Below, piece by piece: positions 26,974 to 36,357 of a DNA stretch of 49,880 nt. Each line of letters starts with the position of its first letter. Position 1 is the stretch's first letter. Under the pieces are notes generated by a model that was not told the DNA's origin, made no database searches, and saw only the letters and a list, made by a program, of their open reading frames with translations. The DNA is from an uncultured Clostridia bacterium (GTDB lineage: Bacteria; Bacillota; Clostridia; TANB77; CAG-508): assembly GCA_947631145.1 (NCBI GenBank), contig CANRKF010000005.1, forward strand, positions 1 through 49,880, given 5' to 3'. Both the position numbers and the translations under genes were made by a program.

Positions 26974-28467
26974 ATGAAACGATTTTATAAAGTTACATAT
27001 TTTGCTATAGTAGTATATTTATTAATTGCCTGTTTTGTTAGTACTTCAGCTGCAAATTTACAAACTAAGCTTAGTGTAATACAAAATGCAAGTGAAACAA
27101 AAGAATTAGAAAATAATCAAGGATATATTTCAAAAACTATAGTAAATTCAAATTCAAGCGCAGGAGAAGTTACTATTGAATTAAAATTAGAAAATACTAA
27201 ACATAGTACCGAATCAGAAACTTATAATACTACAGAAATTATGTTAGTAATAGATAATTCACCAAGTATGGATTTTGTAACTTCAAGTGGTAAAACAAGA
27301 AAAGAAATAGTAATTTCTAGTGCAAAAGAATTAGTAAATTCTATATTTAATTCAGTTTCGAATATAAAAATTGGTTTAGTAGATTTTCATGGAAGTGGAT
27401 TTTTAGATAGTGCAAGTTTATATAATGCAACTGTAAGATTAGAATTAACTGATAAAAAAGCTAATGTTATAGATGCATTAGATAAGCAATTAGCACGCTC
27501 AACATCAAGTGGTACTAATATAGATGCAGGTTTGCAAAGAGCCGAAAAAAATTTTTCTAAAGAGTGCAAAAATAAAATAATAGTTTTGTTAACAGATGGA
27601 GTTCCTAATGCTGATGTTGCCGGAAATAGTGGAGGAAATGATGTTACAGCAGAAGAAAATATAAAGGCACAAGCAAGCACAAAAGCAACCTTACAAAGAC
27701 TAGAGCAAGAGGGTTTTCATATTATTTCTATGATGACAGGTATGTCAGAAGATGATGGAAATACCGATAAGAATGGTACAACATATGACGATGGAAATTT
27801 AGAAGATAATTTAAAAGCTGTTGAAAATGTATTTGGAACAATGCAAAATCCAACAGCGGGAAAATATTATTTAGCAACTTCAGCAGATGTAGATAAAATT
27901 ATTAATGAAAATATTTTAAATGATGTTGTAGAGCAAGTGCAAAATCCTATAAATACAGTAAAAATAGTTGATTATTTTCCAGAAGAAATAATGGAAAATT
28001 TTGAGTTCTCTTATGTAGGAGCGCCAAGTATAGGAGAAGTAAGTGAGAATATAGATTCAGAAACAAATACTATTACATGGGATATTGAAACATTAAAAGG
28101 AGAAGAAACAGCAACTTTAAAATATAAATTAAAAATTAAAGATATGCAAAATCAAGAATTATTAAATAAAGTAATATCAACAAATGAAAAAGTAGTATTA
28201 ACATATATTGATGTTCAAGAAGAAAATTATACAGTAACATTAGAAAGTAGTCCAAAAATTAAATTAGAAGAAGTAAAGCAAGTACAAGAAGATAAAACAG
28301 AAGATAAAATACAAGGCCAAATAGAAGATAATAAGGGCGATGATACTACTGCTCCAAATAATATTCCACAAACAGGAGCTAGAATTATATTTGAAGTTTG
28401 CACTATAACAGTTGCAATTGTTGGCATATTTACTTATTTTAAATGCAAAAAATTAAAAGATATATAG
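26974..28467 (+). CDS. VWA-domain cell-wall surface protein
   Basis: A 497-aa exported protein. It has an N-terminal signal peptide (residues 1-27, VYLLIACFVSTSA) and a von Willebrand A domain (about 85-315) with the complete MIDAS: DNSPS, the Thr in SGTNIDAG, and LLTDGVPN. A beta-rich stalk follows (320-440), then a charged linker. The C-terminal sorting signal is IPQTG with a hydrophobic helix and the basic tail KCKKLKDI, so it is probably anchored by sortase. VWA proteins of this shape act as adhesins or pilus tips in Gram-positives. It is flanked by a 19-bp inverted repeat; the right copy lies within its terminator. Confidence 0.85.
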   Translation: MKRFYKVTYFAIVVYLLIACFVSTSAANLQTKLSVIQNASETKELENNQGYISKTIVNSNSSAGEVTIELKLENTKHSTESETYNTTEIMLVIDNSPSMDFVTSSGKTRKEIVISSAKELVNSIFNSVSNIKIGLVDFHGSGFLDSASLYNATVRLELTDKKANVIDALDKQLARSTSSGTNIDAGLQRAEKNFSKECKNKIIVLLTDGVPNADVAGNSGGNDVTAEENIKAQASTKATLQRLEQEGFHIISMMTGMSEDDGNTDKNGTTYDDGNLEDNLKAVENVFGTMQNPTAGKYYLATSADVDKIINENILNDVVEQVQNPINTVKIVDYFPEEIMENFEFSYVGAPSIGEVSENIDSETNTITWDIETLKGEETATLKYKLKIKDMQNQELLNKVISTNEKVVLTYIDVQEENYTVTLESSPKIKLEEVKQVQEDKTEDKIQGQIEDNKGDDTTAPNNIPQTGARIIFEVCTITVAIVGIFTYFKCKKLKDI

Positions 28468-28595
28468 AATTATTATTTATATGAATTATTATAGGAGTAT
28501 CAAAACTTTTTTAAAATAAATATATTCAATAAATAGAAAATTTTAAATAATTATTAAATACAATTATATTAGTTAAAATTATATAATTAAATCAT

Positions 28596-28627
28596 AGAGG
28601 GTTCCTATTCTAGGACACCCTCTTTTT
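28596..28627 (+). terminator. Terminator of the VWA gene, containing the right 19-bp repeat
   Basis: AGAGGGTTCCT and AGGACACCCTCT form a stem (one bulge), followed by TTTTT. Positions 28606-28624 are the exact reverse complement of 26904-26922. Confidence 0.75.
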
Positions 28628-28646
28628 CAAGCTAAAAGCGCCAATA

Positions 28647-28680
28647 AAAAACTGATTCATAAAAAAATGAATCAGTTTTT
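28647..28680. terminator. Bidirectional terminator between the VWA and dnaC-like genes
   Basis: AAAAACTGATTCAT and ATGAATCAGTTTTT form a perfect 14-bp stem with a 6-nt loop. T-tracts are present in both directions. On the minus strand the stop codon of the dnaC-like gene (28672-28674) lies inside the first stem arm. Confidence 0.85.
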
Positions 28681-29664
28681 AAATCTAATATCATCACCAA
28701 AAAAATAACAAATATTATAATAACCAACAATTCTAGAAACAATTCTTTCATCATATACTTCAAATAAATTTTGTAAGCTTAAATTAGTAGAAATAATAGT
28801 TTTAGTAACCTTATTTGAATTTAATAATCTAGTATTTAGTAAATTAAATAATTCTACCAATTTCATATTATTAACACCTTCAGTACCTAAATCATCAATA
28901 ATTAATAAATCAACATTTAATAAATGATTATAAATATCAGAAGAATTAGATTTTCCTAAATGATAATTTATAATAGTATCTAGCATAACAGAAGATGTTT
29001 GGTATAATACAGTTTTCCCTTTTTTTAATAATTCATTAGCAATACAACTAGATAAAAATGTTTTTCCAAGACCAGTTCTACCTGTAAATAATAAATTTTT
29101 TTCTTCAGAATTATCAAAATTAGAAATAAAACCTTTACAAATATCTAAAATTAATTTAATATTTTCTCTTGGAGAAACATCAGAATTATATTTACTTTTT
29201 GATACTTCATCAGAATATAAATTCAAATTAAAATTATCAAAATTTTGCTTATTTAAATTAGTAATATTAGATTTATTATATTCAATATTATAAATTCTTT
29301 GCTTTAAACAATTACACATTTGAGAAGATTTACCATCAAAAATATAACCAGTATCATTACAATTTTTACATTCATAATTTGGAACAATACTTTCAGCTTC
29401 CTTACCAATAGACTTTAATATTTCTTCTTTTTGCTTTTTTAAATCATTAATATCAGAATTTAATTTTTCAATTAAAGCTTTATTATTATTTTGCGTTAAT
29501 TGTTTCATAACTCCTAAAGCTAAAGAACTTAATTTTTTATCAATATTATAAAGCTCAGGAAATTTATTATATAAATTTTCCTTATTTCTTTGAGCTAATT
29601 CTTCAGCAGATATTCTTTTTTTATCATATTCAATTAATAAAGATTTAAGAGTAGAATTATTCAA
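28672..29664 (-). CDS. DnaC-like helicase loader ATPase
   Basis: A 330-aa AAA+ ATPase of the DnaC/DnaI/IstB-like group that loads the replicative helicase. An N-terminal coiled region (1-100) is followed by a zinc-binding segment CKNCNDTGYI...CNCLK (about 98-120) and the ATPase with Walker A TGRTGLGKTF, Walker B LLIIDDLG and sensor ISTNLS. The start is TTG at 29664, 8 nt after GGAGG. It follows the DnaD-like gene by 18 bp, so the two probably form a primosome loading unit in one operon. Confidence 0.88.
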   Translation of the reverse strand: MNNSTLKSLLIEYDKKRISAEELAQRNKENLYNKFPELYNIDKKLSSLALGVMKQLTQNNNKALIEKLNSDINDLKKQKEEILKSIGKEAESIVPNYECKNCNDTGYIFDGKSSQMCNCLKQRIYNIEYNKSNITNLNKQNFDNFNLNLYSDEVSKSKYNSDVSPRENIKLILDICKGFISNFDNSEEKNLLFTGRTGLGKTFLSSCIANELLKKGKTVLYQTSSVMLDTIINYHLGKSNSSDIYNHLLNVDLLIIDDLGTEGVNNMKLVELFNLLNTRLLNSNKVTKTIISTNLSLQNLFEVYDERIVSRIVGYYNICYFFGDDIRFKN

Positions 29665-29682
29665 AATAAAACCTCCAATAAA

Positions 29683-30651
29683 TTAAATTTTTTTATTTGC
29701 ATATAAATTATTTAGATTATCATAAGTTCTTTGGTCGTATTTTTGATATCCAGTTTTCTTTTCTAATTGTTGTATATTTTTATTTTTCTGTTTCATATCT
29801 TCTAAGAATTTTTGCACCTGCTCTGGAGTAGTAAATTTTCTATCATGCCAGTCGGTTAACAATTTATCAATATAATCAAAACTGAAATTTGCTTTAGAAG
29901 TAGTTCTTTTTAAAGCAATTTCAATAATATCAAAAGAAAAAGAAAAATCAATAACCCATTTCTCTACATAATTAAATTCATAATGTGATAAAGCCCTAGA
30001 AATATTTAACTTTTTAATAATCATATTTGCAACTTTATTTACTTTTTCTTGTTTTTCATAATATAATTCTAAATCATTATAAGTTTTTATTGAATTTTTA
30101 GACCACGCATCTGCAACTACTTGAAGGTAATTTCTATGTAAAGCAGATTTATCAAAGCAATATTCAAATAAAGCAATCATAACTTCATCATCAAATTCAT
30201 ATTTTTTAAACCACAATTCAATATCTGGATACCAAGTAGTTGGCATTAAACCAGAGAAAAATTTATTATTAATATATTCAAGAGTTTTTGCACGTTTTTG
30301 GCTTTCAGCAGATTTTTGAATTTGTTCAGCAGATAAAGAAACTCTTGGCTTATATAAATGATGTAATTCTAATTCTTGCAAGCTATTAAAAATAAATCCA
30401 GTATTTTTTCTAGTAAGAACATTTTGATCTTCCCAATATTTAATAGCATCTTGAATTACTTTTAGAGAAAGTCCTAATTTTTTACACAAATCATTTACTT
30501 TAATATCTTTATCATATTTTGAAAGAAATAAAATATATAAATATACTTTAATAAAGTCACCATTTGCTTCTGGTAAATATTCAGTGAAGAATATATCTGG
30601 TATGTTTGTATTTGAAAACAAAGGTAATAAATCATTTTGCTCTAGTTTCAT
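29683..30651 (-). CDS. DnaD/DnaB-like primosomal protein
   Basis: A 322-aa protein. Residues 1-110 form a winged-helix-like N-domain (VYLYILFLSKYDKDIKVNDLCKKLGLSLKVIQDAIKYWEDQNVL). Two DnaD-type helical domains follow (about 145-210 and 215-285), the second with YIDKLLTDWHDRKFTTPEQV, close to the YxxxI-type motif of the family. Such proteins remodel the origin and recruit the helicase loader in low-GC Gram-positives. A good GGAGGAATTCCT precedes the ATG. It is upstream of the dnaC-like gene. Confidence 0.88.
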   Translation of the reverse strand: MKLEQNDLLPLFSNTNIPDIFFTEYLPEANGDFIKVYLYILFLSKYDKDIKVNDLCKKLGLSLKVIQDAIKYWEDQNVLTRKNTGFIFNSLQELELHHLYKPRVSLSAEQIQKSAESQKRAKTLEYINNKFFSGLMPTTWYPDIELWFKKYEFDDEVMIALFEYCFDKSALHRNYLQVVADAWSKNSIKTYNDLELYYEKQEKVNKVANMIIKKLNISRALSHYEFNYVEKWVIDFSFSFDIIEIALKRTTSKANFSFDYIDKLLTDWHDRKFTTPEQVQKFLEDMKQKNKNIQQLEKKTGYQKYDQRTYDNLNNLYANKKI

Positions 30652-31039
30652 AGGAATTCCTCCAGTTATTGTATTTTGACAAATTATATCATTTTTCTAG
30701 CAAATATACAATAAACTAAAAAATAAAACTAAAATAATTATGATTAAGTAAAAGTTAATTTTAAAAACAAAAGATAAAAAGTTAAATTTAATAAAACTAT
30801 TATTTTATAATTTTAATTAGTAAAATAAAAAATATAAAAGTTAAAATAAAATTTTTTAATAATAATTAAAATTAAAAATTTAAGCAAGAATAAATAAAGT
30901 AAAATTAGTAAAAAGATAAACTATTAAATAAGAAAATAAATTAAATAAAAAATAAAATTAAAAAACTAATAACAAAGAAATAAAAAAAGAACGATATATT
31001 AATAAAAAAGTATAAAAAATAAAAAGAAAATGTAACAAA
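30652..31039. other. Gene-free AT-rich DNA upstream of the dnaD-like gene
   Basis: Purine-rich, strongly A-biased on the plus strand, with no ORF or clear hairpin. It should hold the minus-strand promoter of the dnaD-dnaC operon near 30660-30720. Confidence 0.4.
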
Positions 31040-31430
31040 AATATTTCTGAAATATTTCATATGAAGAGGTTACTTTTATCAAAAAGGTTCGTTTGAATAG
31101 AGAAAAAATTGCAAATTTAAAAATTGTCATAAAGTAAATAAAAATAAGAAAAAGTTTTACTCCTAAATAAGAAAATAATGAATTTTAAAAGTGAAATAGC
31201 AAAAACAAATTGAATTTTATAAAATAAAAAGCAAGTTCTTAAACGAAAAATATGTTGGGGTTAAATACTTTGAGGCATATTTTTTAGTATTAGTAAACAA
31301 TAAACATAAAATAGCATTATGAAAAACATATAAACATAAATAAAAAAGTAGAAAAAGTGAAGTCTAAAATACCTATTTTATATGAAGTAGAATGCAATAA
31401 CAAAAAGACAAAAAATACGACTATAAATGA
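31040..31430. repeat. Copy A of a diverged ~350-bp duplication
   Basis: Shares colinear blocks with 32005-32390 at a nearly constant offset of about 960 bp. Blocks include TACTTTTATCAAAAA (31070), AAAATTGTCATAAAGTA (31121), ACATAAAATAGCATTATG (31304) and AACAAAAAGACAAA (31399). No ORF is conserved between the copies. Strand and function are unknown; a structured RNA or decayed gene is possible. Confidence 0.6.
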
Positions 31431-31599
31431 TACTTCTTATATTATACTTAGTAGAAGTACAGAAATAAAAGTGAATATTACAAAATTTGGAGTAAAAAAA
31501 TATAATATAATAAGAACGAAAATTAAACATTAAAATTTTTTATATAAAATTTTATAATATAAAATAATTTTGAGAAGCATATTAAAAATTATTAAATAA

Positions 31600-31990
31600 A
31601 ACTATTTTTTATTAATAAAGAATAATTTATATATAATTTAAATTTATTTTATTTAAATAAAATTATAAAATAAAAGTTAAAAGTAAAAAATTAAAAATAT
31701 AAAATTAAAAAAATAAAATTAAAAAATAAAATTAAAAAAATAAAATTATAAAATAAAAAATAAAAATTAAAATTATAAAAATAAAATTATAAAATAAAAA
31801 ATAAAAATTTAAAATTAAAAAATAGAAATTATAAAATCAAAAATAAAAGTAACAAATAAAAAAATAAATAATTAAAATTAGAACACAAAATAAAAATATA
31901 AAATAAAAATTAAAAAATATAAATAAATAAAAATTAAAAATACAAAAATAAAAAAATAATATAAGTATATGGAAAAAATAGTAAAAACGA
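31600..31990. repeat. Low-complexity A/T tract between the duplicated copies
   Basis: Nearly 400 bp of AAAATTAAAAATAAAATTAAA-like DNA with almost no G or C. It is simple-sequence DNA that probably arose by slippage. A similar tract lies at 32680-32830. Confidence 0.75.
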
Positions 31991-32004
31991 TAATACGAAA
32001 AAAT

Positions 32005-32390
32005 GTTCTTGAAATTTAACCATAAAAAGGATACTTTTATTCAAAAAAATTGATAAAAGTATGGTAAAAATGGCACAAATAAAAATTGTCAAAAAGTATA
32101 TGAAAAATCTTTAAGCAATTATACCATACTTTATAAAAAACTTCAGGGTAACTTAATAAACAAATTAGGAGCAACAAAAATGTAAAAACAAAATGTGTGA
32201 TTAATAACAAAAAAGGCTTAGGCTTGAATAGTTAGATAAGTTTTTTAGCATCAGTCTAAAAACTACACATAAAATATATTATGGTAAACACAATTTAAGT
32301 TTAAAAAATGCATAATAAGTAGTTTCGTTATAAGCTTTTGGCACCGAAAGTCTTACAATTAACAAAAAGACAAATATTACTTCTTTGAGT
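32005..32390. repeat. Copy B of the ~350-bp duplication
   Basis: Counterpart of copy A (TACTTTTATTCAAAAA at 32031, AAAAATTGTCAAAAAGTA at 32083, ACATAAAATATATTATGG at 32267, AACAAAAAGACAAA at 32360). It contains a longer inverted repeat, AAAAGTATGGTA with TACCATACTTTA (32055-32132), and a short one, TTTTTAG with CTAAAAA (32241-32262). It abuts the 3' end of the VirB3-like gene. Confidence 0.6.
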
Positions 32391-32661
32391 ATAGATAAAG
32401 TTTTGGTCCCTTCATATAATGAATAATATAGGTCAAAATATAGACTATATTTTCGTGATTAAATCCAATTATACTGAACAAAAAAATTGGAAAACAAAGT
32501 AATATAAATGTAAAAATTTTTATATTAATATTTTTAAAAAATAAATTTATTAAAATAAAAATTATAAAATCCCAAATAATATTAAAAATTAAAGATGAAT
32601 AATCTATAATTCCAAATAATTTATTTTTAAAATTATAATTTTGTGGAAAAATAAACTTCAT
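32377..32661 (-). CDS. VirB3/PrgI-like small membrane protein
   Basis: A 94-aa protein, last gene of the leftward secretion cluster. It begins MKFIFPQNYNFKNKLFGIIDYS, has two adjacent hydrophobic helices (about 24-65), a short IIGFNHENI turn and a hydrophobic tail to LYLYSKK. A short N-terminal tail with two membrane helices is the VirB3/PrgI layout, and the neighbours (VirB6-, VirB2-, VirD4-like) support it. Similarity at sequence level is weak, so this is mainly a context call. TATAAGGAGATTTTATT precedes the ATG. Confidence 0.6.
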   Translation of the reverse strand: MKFIFPQNYNFKNKLFGIIDYSSLIFNIIWDFIIFILINLFFKNINIKIFTFILLCFPIFLFSIIGFNHENIVYILTYIIHYMKGPKLYLYSKK

Positions 32662-32848
32662 AATAAAATCTCCTTATATAAAAAAATTAAAATAAAAAAT
32701 AAAAAATTAAAATAAAAAAATTAAAATAAAAAATAAAATATAAAAATAAAATATAAAAATAAAAAGTTAAAAATAAAAAATAAAAATTAAAAATAAATTA
32801 AAATAATAAATTGAAATTTATATTAAATAATTATAATGGAAACTATAA
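32662..32848. other. Low-complexity spacer in the secretion cluster
   Basis: AT-only repeats (AAAATTAAAATAAAAAAT) with no gene, between the VirB6-like and VirB3-like genes. It is the same kind of DNA as 31600-31990. Confidence 0.6.
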
Positions 32849-33733
32849 TTAATTATTTTTTAATATATTAGCTCCAAGTTGCAAATTAGAAGAAACATCA
32901 GTAGAAACTCCTCCAATTAAAGTTCTAATATATGAATTAGCACGAATTAAAGCATATATTCCACCAATATAAATTAATTTAGAAAGCATATTTTCACTTT
33001 GATAAGGAACTGAAAAAATAATTAATAAAATAATTGAAATAAAAGATTGTTGCAATAATAAAGATAAAATTGTTCTAAACCAAGTTTTAAATAGCCAAGA
33101 AGTAGAATTATTTATTAAACTTAAAATACAAAATGGAGTTAATAAAATAAATATTTTTATTAAAATAAAGCGTAAAGCATATGAAAAAATCAAATTAAAT
33201 AACCCTATTGAAATGAAACTTTTAATCATACCATCAAAGGAAAATATAGTAAAACCTTCTTCATTAATTGAAATATAATCATTTAATTGTGTAATTAATT
33301 CAGAAAAAGAAATCTCATTTCCTAAAACATTTTCTCCTATACTTCTAATTGCATCAGAAATAAAACTATTAAGCTCTAAAAATTGTTTGCAAATTACATA
33401 AGAACAATTCATAACAATTCCAAAAATTAATAATTTAAAAATAAATTGAAACGGTCTTTCTATTTGCAAATTCATATAATAAGAATATAATAATCTAATA
33501 CAATAATATAGCGTAAAGCCAAATAATAGCGAGTTAGCAACTAAAAGCAAACCATTAGAAGAATTAGTGCCAAATAATTTTTCAAAAATAGAGTTATTTA
33601 AAATACTGCTATCAACGAAAGTAATCTCATCTAATATTTGATAAACACTATTATCAATAGAAGAAAATAAAGTTTGAAATATTGAATTAATAGTTTGAAT
33701 AATTGTAGTGGTTAAAGCAGTAGGATCTTCCAA
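32849..33733 (-). CDS. VirB6/TrbL-like polytopic membrane protein
   Basis: A 294-aa protein with about six membrane segments: LLLVANSLLFGFTLYYCIRLL, FIFKLLIFGIVMNCSYVI, ISIGLFNLIFSYALRF, ILIKIFILLTPFCILSLI, LSLLLQQSFISIILLIIF and YIGGIYALIRANSYI. This is the topology of VirB6/TrbL channel components, with the most conserved block (LLTPFCILSL to TWFRTILSLLLQQ) in the second half. The start is TTG, 8 nt after GGAGG (GGAGGCGTTATTTTTG). It follows the VirB2-like gene by 12 bp. Confidence 0.7.
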   Translation of the reverse strand: MEDPTALTTTIIQTINSIFQTLFSSIDNSVYQILDEITFVDSSILNNSIFEKLFGTNSSNGLLLVANSLLFGFTLYYCIRLLYSYYMNLQIERPFQFIFKLLIFGIVMNCSYVICKQFLELNSFISDAIRSIGENVLGNEISFSELITQLNDYISINEEGFTIFSFDGMIKSFISIGLFNLIFSYALRFILIKIFILLTPFCILSLINNSTSWLFKTWFRTILSLLLQQSFISIILLIIFSVPYQSENMLSKLIYIGGIYALIRANSYIRTLIGGVSTDVSSNLQLGANILKNN

Positions 33734-33745
33734 AAATAACGCCTC

Positions 33746-34102
33746 CTATTTTAATAATGTTTGAATTGCAGATAAAACTAAATCTAAAACAAGAATAAAA
33801 GCATACGAAAATAAAGTACCACGAATTAATTTTTTTGCAATTCTAATTCTTTCTTCATCTCCAAAACTGAATTTCTGCATAAAAACCCCAACAGCAATAG
33901 CAACTGCAGCAGCAGGTGTTGCAAGTTTTAAAAGCCATCCTTCAATTTGCTCAAAGGCAGAATTTAATTTATCTACTATTTGTGGGTTACCATCAAATAA
34001 ACCAGCATATACTGGAGAAAATAAAAATAAAAAAATAATTGAAAATAAAAATAATATTTTAATAAAAAAGCTTTGATTTAATTTTAATTTTTTTGAAAAC
34101 AT
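33746..34102 (-). CDS. VirB2/TrbC-like pilin-type protein
   Basis: A 118-aa protein. A hydrophobic N-terminal segment (FFIKILFLFSIIFLFLFSPVYA, residues 12-33) ends in a plausible signal-peptidase site. Then follow an amphipathic region, the helix ATPAAAVAIAVGVFM, a charged loop FSFGDEERIRIAKKLIRG, and a second hydrophobic helix LFSYAFILVLDLVLSAI. A cleaved signal, two helices and a basic loop are the VirB2/TrbC form. AAAGGAGTGTTTTT precedes the ATG. It lies 12 bp upstream of the VirB6-like gene. Confidence 0.7.
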   Translation of the reverse strand: MFSKKLKLNQSFFIKILFLFSIIFLFLFSPVYAGLFDGNPQIVDKLNSAFEQIEGWLLKLATPAAAVAIAVGVFMQKFSFGDEERIRIAKKLIRGTLFSYAFILVLDLVLSAIQTLLK

Positions 34103-34189
34103 AAAAACACTCCTTTGAATAAAAATTTTTTTATATAAATTAGTTATAAATTAAAATACATAAAAATAATTGGATTTATAAATTTTAAT

Positions 34190-35905
34190 TTATTTAAAAT
34201 ATGGAAATAAATTAATTTTTTGAGGTTTAATTATTTTATAGCCATCAGAAAGAAATGCTAAGCAAGAAAAATTTTGAAGCGATTGAGTAAAAAAGTTTGT
34301 GTCAAAAACAAAATCTGAATATATGTTAGTATTAATTGTTTCTGATATGCTAGAATTTTTAGAATTAAATGAATTTGTAAAATAACTAAAAACAGTTTCT
34401 TTTGCATTTTCTGAAATACCTCTTGAAACTTTTTCTTTATCTTCTTTTCCAATTTGTTTTTGAGCAGTTTCAATAGTAAAAATATCATCATTACGAAACC
34501 ATAGTTTATTTATTAAATTTTGAATAATAACATTAACAGCTGCTTGGTCATGTAATGTGTTAAGCAGAGATGTATAACTTTGAGTAGCAACAATGTTAAT
34601 GCATTTTGCTTCCCTGCTTTGCGAAAAAAAGTTAGCATCTGTTTCCGTGCAATATTCTGAATATTCGTCAGAAATAAAACAAACGCTTCTAAAATTAGAA
34701 GGATTATTTTTTGCTAATCTTGACATAACATCAGTTTGAAAATCTAATTTTAAATATGCAGCAATTATTTTTGAAAGATTAGCATATTCATTAATATTCA
34801 TATTTAAAACTACAATTTTTCCATTTTTTATGAGATCTTCAAAACCAAAGAAATTAAGCTCTTCTTTAATTGGATTAAAAGTTTTTAAAACATCATAATC
34901 AGAAATAAAGCAATTTGTAATACGAGTAATTTCAGACTTTAAAATAGATAATGTTCTATCATCTAACGAGAAAAATTCTTTTTGAAGGAAAGTTATAGAA
35001 GATAATAAATCATAAACTTGACTTTGTGAAAATTCATTTTGGGCGAATTTTTCTCGTAAAAAACTGACTTTTTCTATATAATAATTTGGAATAGTTACTA
35101 ATTTATGTAGTTCTTGAAAAGTAACATAATTATCATTATATAGCCTGCAAAGTTTTATACATTCTTCTAAAACTTGAGAACTTTTATCTATCCAGTAGGA
35201 TTCAGTATTATTCTTTGAAAAAAGCAATAAAATTGTTTTTAAACGATTAGCTAAAATTGAAGGTTTTAAATTTGGTTTATGTAAAGGATTATATTTATAT
35301 TCTCCATTTAATTCAATTGTAATAACATCCTTTTCTCTGCCAAATTCTTGTGCAAATTCTACTACTTTTTCATGATAATTACCCTTTACATCTAAAATAA
35401 GCATTCCTAATTTCTCATTTTTATTATTATGAGAATAGCCTATTAATTGCTTTGTAAATGGATACATTGCACTACTTGTTTTTCCAGTTCCTATAGTTCC
35501 TGTAATTAAAATATTTTGATATAAACTTTTTTCAGGTAAATATATTAAACTATTTTCATTTTTGCCAACTAGAAGTTTTAATGAATTATCAATTTCTGAA
35601 TCAATTAAAGAAATAGAATTTTTTGTTTTTGTAATTTTGGGTTTATATTTTGTTTTTTCTAAAAGTTTATGAAAAAATAATTGGTATATCATATTAGAAA
35701 AGAAAAAGGAAGAAAAAGCATAAGTAAAACAAAACCAAATTTTACAATATTTCCAAATAACAGGTTGTTCAGTACAAATATCAAAAGAATGCAGTCCATA
35801 ATCTACTATAATATGATTTTCAGTATATAGTGGAATAAAAATTTGATAACCAATAAAACAAAAAAAGAACATGAAAAATAAAGTAAATAAAATACGTTTT
35901 AACAA
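34190..35905 (-). CDS. VirD4/TraG-type coupling ATPase
   Basis: A 571-aa coupling protein that would hand substrates to the secretion channel. Two N-terminal membrane helices (about 3-24 and 58-80) are followed by the ATPase. Walker A is TGTIGTGKTSSAMYP. A LGMLILDVKGNYHEKV strand precedes the all-alpha insertion, and Walker B is CFISDEYSEYC. The VATQSYTSLLNTLH block is typical of TraG/VirD4. The start is TTG, 8 nt after AGGAGG. It is the first gene of the leftward cluster (VirD4, VirB2, VirB6, VirB3). No relaxase accompanies it in the window. Confidence 0.85.
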   Translation of the reverse strand: MLKRILFTLFFMFFFCFIGYQIFIPLYTENHIIVDYGLHSFDICTEQPVIWKYCKIWFCFTYAFSSFFFSNMIYQLFFHKLLEKTKYKPKITKTKNSISLIDSEIDNSLKLLVGKNENSLIYLPEKSLYQNILITGTIGTGKTSSAMYPFTKQLIGYSHNNKNEKLGMLILDVKGNYHEKVVEFAQEFGREKDVITIELNGEYKYNPLHKPNLKPSILANRLKTILLLFSKNNTESYWIDKSSQVLEECIKLCRLYNDNYVTFQELHKLVTIPNYYIEKVSFLREKFAQNEFSQSQVYDLLSSITFLQKEFFSLDDRTLSILKSEITRITNCFISDYDVLKTFNPIKEELNFFGFEDLIKNGKIVVLNMNINEYANLSKIIAAYLKLDFQTDVMSRLAKNNPSNFRSVCFISDEYSEYCTETDANFFSQSREAKCINIVATQSYTSLLNTLHDQAAVNVIIQNLINKLWFRNDDIFTIETAQKQIGKEDKEKVSRGISENAKETVFSYFTNSFNSKNSSISETINTNIYSDFVFDTNFFTQSLQNFSCLAFLSDGYKIIKPQKINLFPYFK

Positions 35906-36168
35906 TAAAAAAGCCTCCTATTTAGATAAATTTGTTTTTAACTTTAATTTCGAACCTTGTAAATTATGAAATATTTTTACCTCGAAAAAAGTATATAATG
36001 AATAAAAAAATATAAAAGAATTGATAATAAGTAGTATGAAAAAATAATCAATTAATTCTATTTTGTATCACCTCACTTTGTATATAATATATTAAATTTT
36101 CAAATTTGTCTATACTTTTTTGAAAAAATGTGATAAAATACAAAATAGTTTTAGAAAGGAGAGCGACT

Positions 36169-36354
36169 ATGGAAATAAGAAAAGATATGACAATAGGTGA
36201 ATTATTAGAGGCTTCACCAGAAAAAGCAGATATTTTATTAGAAGCTGGAATGCACTGCTTAGGTTGTCCTGCTTCTCAAGCAGAAACTATAGAAGAAGCT
36301 TGCGAAGTTCATGGGCTTGATGTTGAAGAAATAATAAAAAAATTAAATGCTTAA
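36169..36354 (+). CDS. DUF1858 redox-disulfide protein
   Basis: A 61-aa protein with the DUF1858 pattern: MTIGELLEASPEKADILLEAG followed by the conserved MHCLGCPASQ with its CxxC, then ETIEEACEVHGLD. Family members are small redox-type domains often near iron-sulfur proteins; the function is not settled. The frame opens at an ATG at 36130, but AAAGGAGAGCGACT directly precedes ATG 36169, which gives the usual start. It begins a rightward stretch after the VirD4-like gene, which diverges from it. Confidence 0.9.
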   Translation: MEIRKDMTIGELLEASPEKADILLEAGMHCLGCPASQAETIEEACEVHGLDVEEIIKKLNA

Positions 36355-36357
36355 AAA

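Noticed and set aside
30652..31039. Degenerate gene in AT-rich DNA
   Set aside because: Stops are dense in all frames and no protein-like segment can be recognised.
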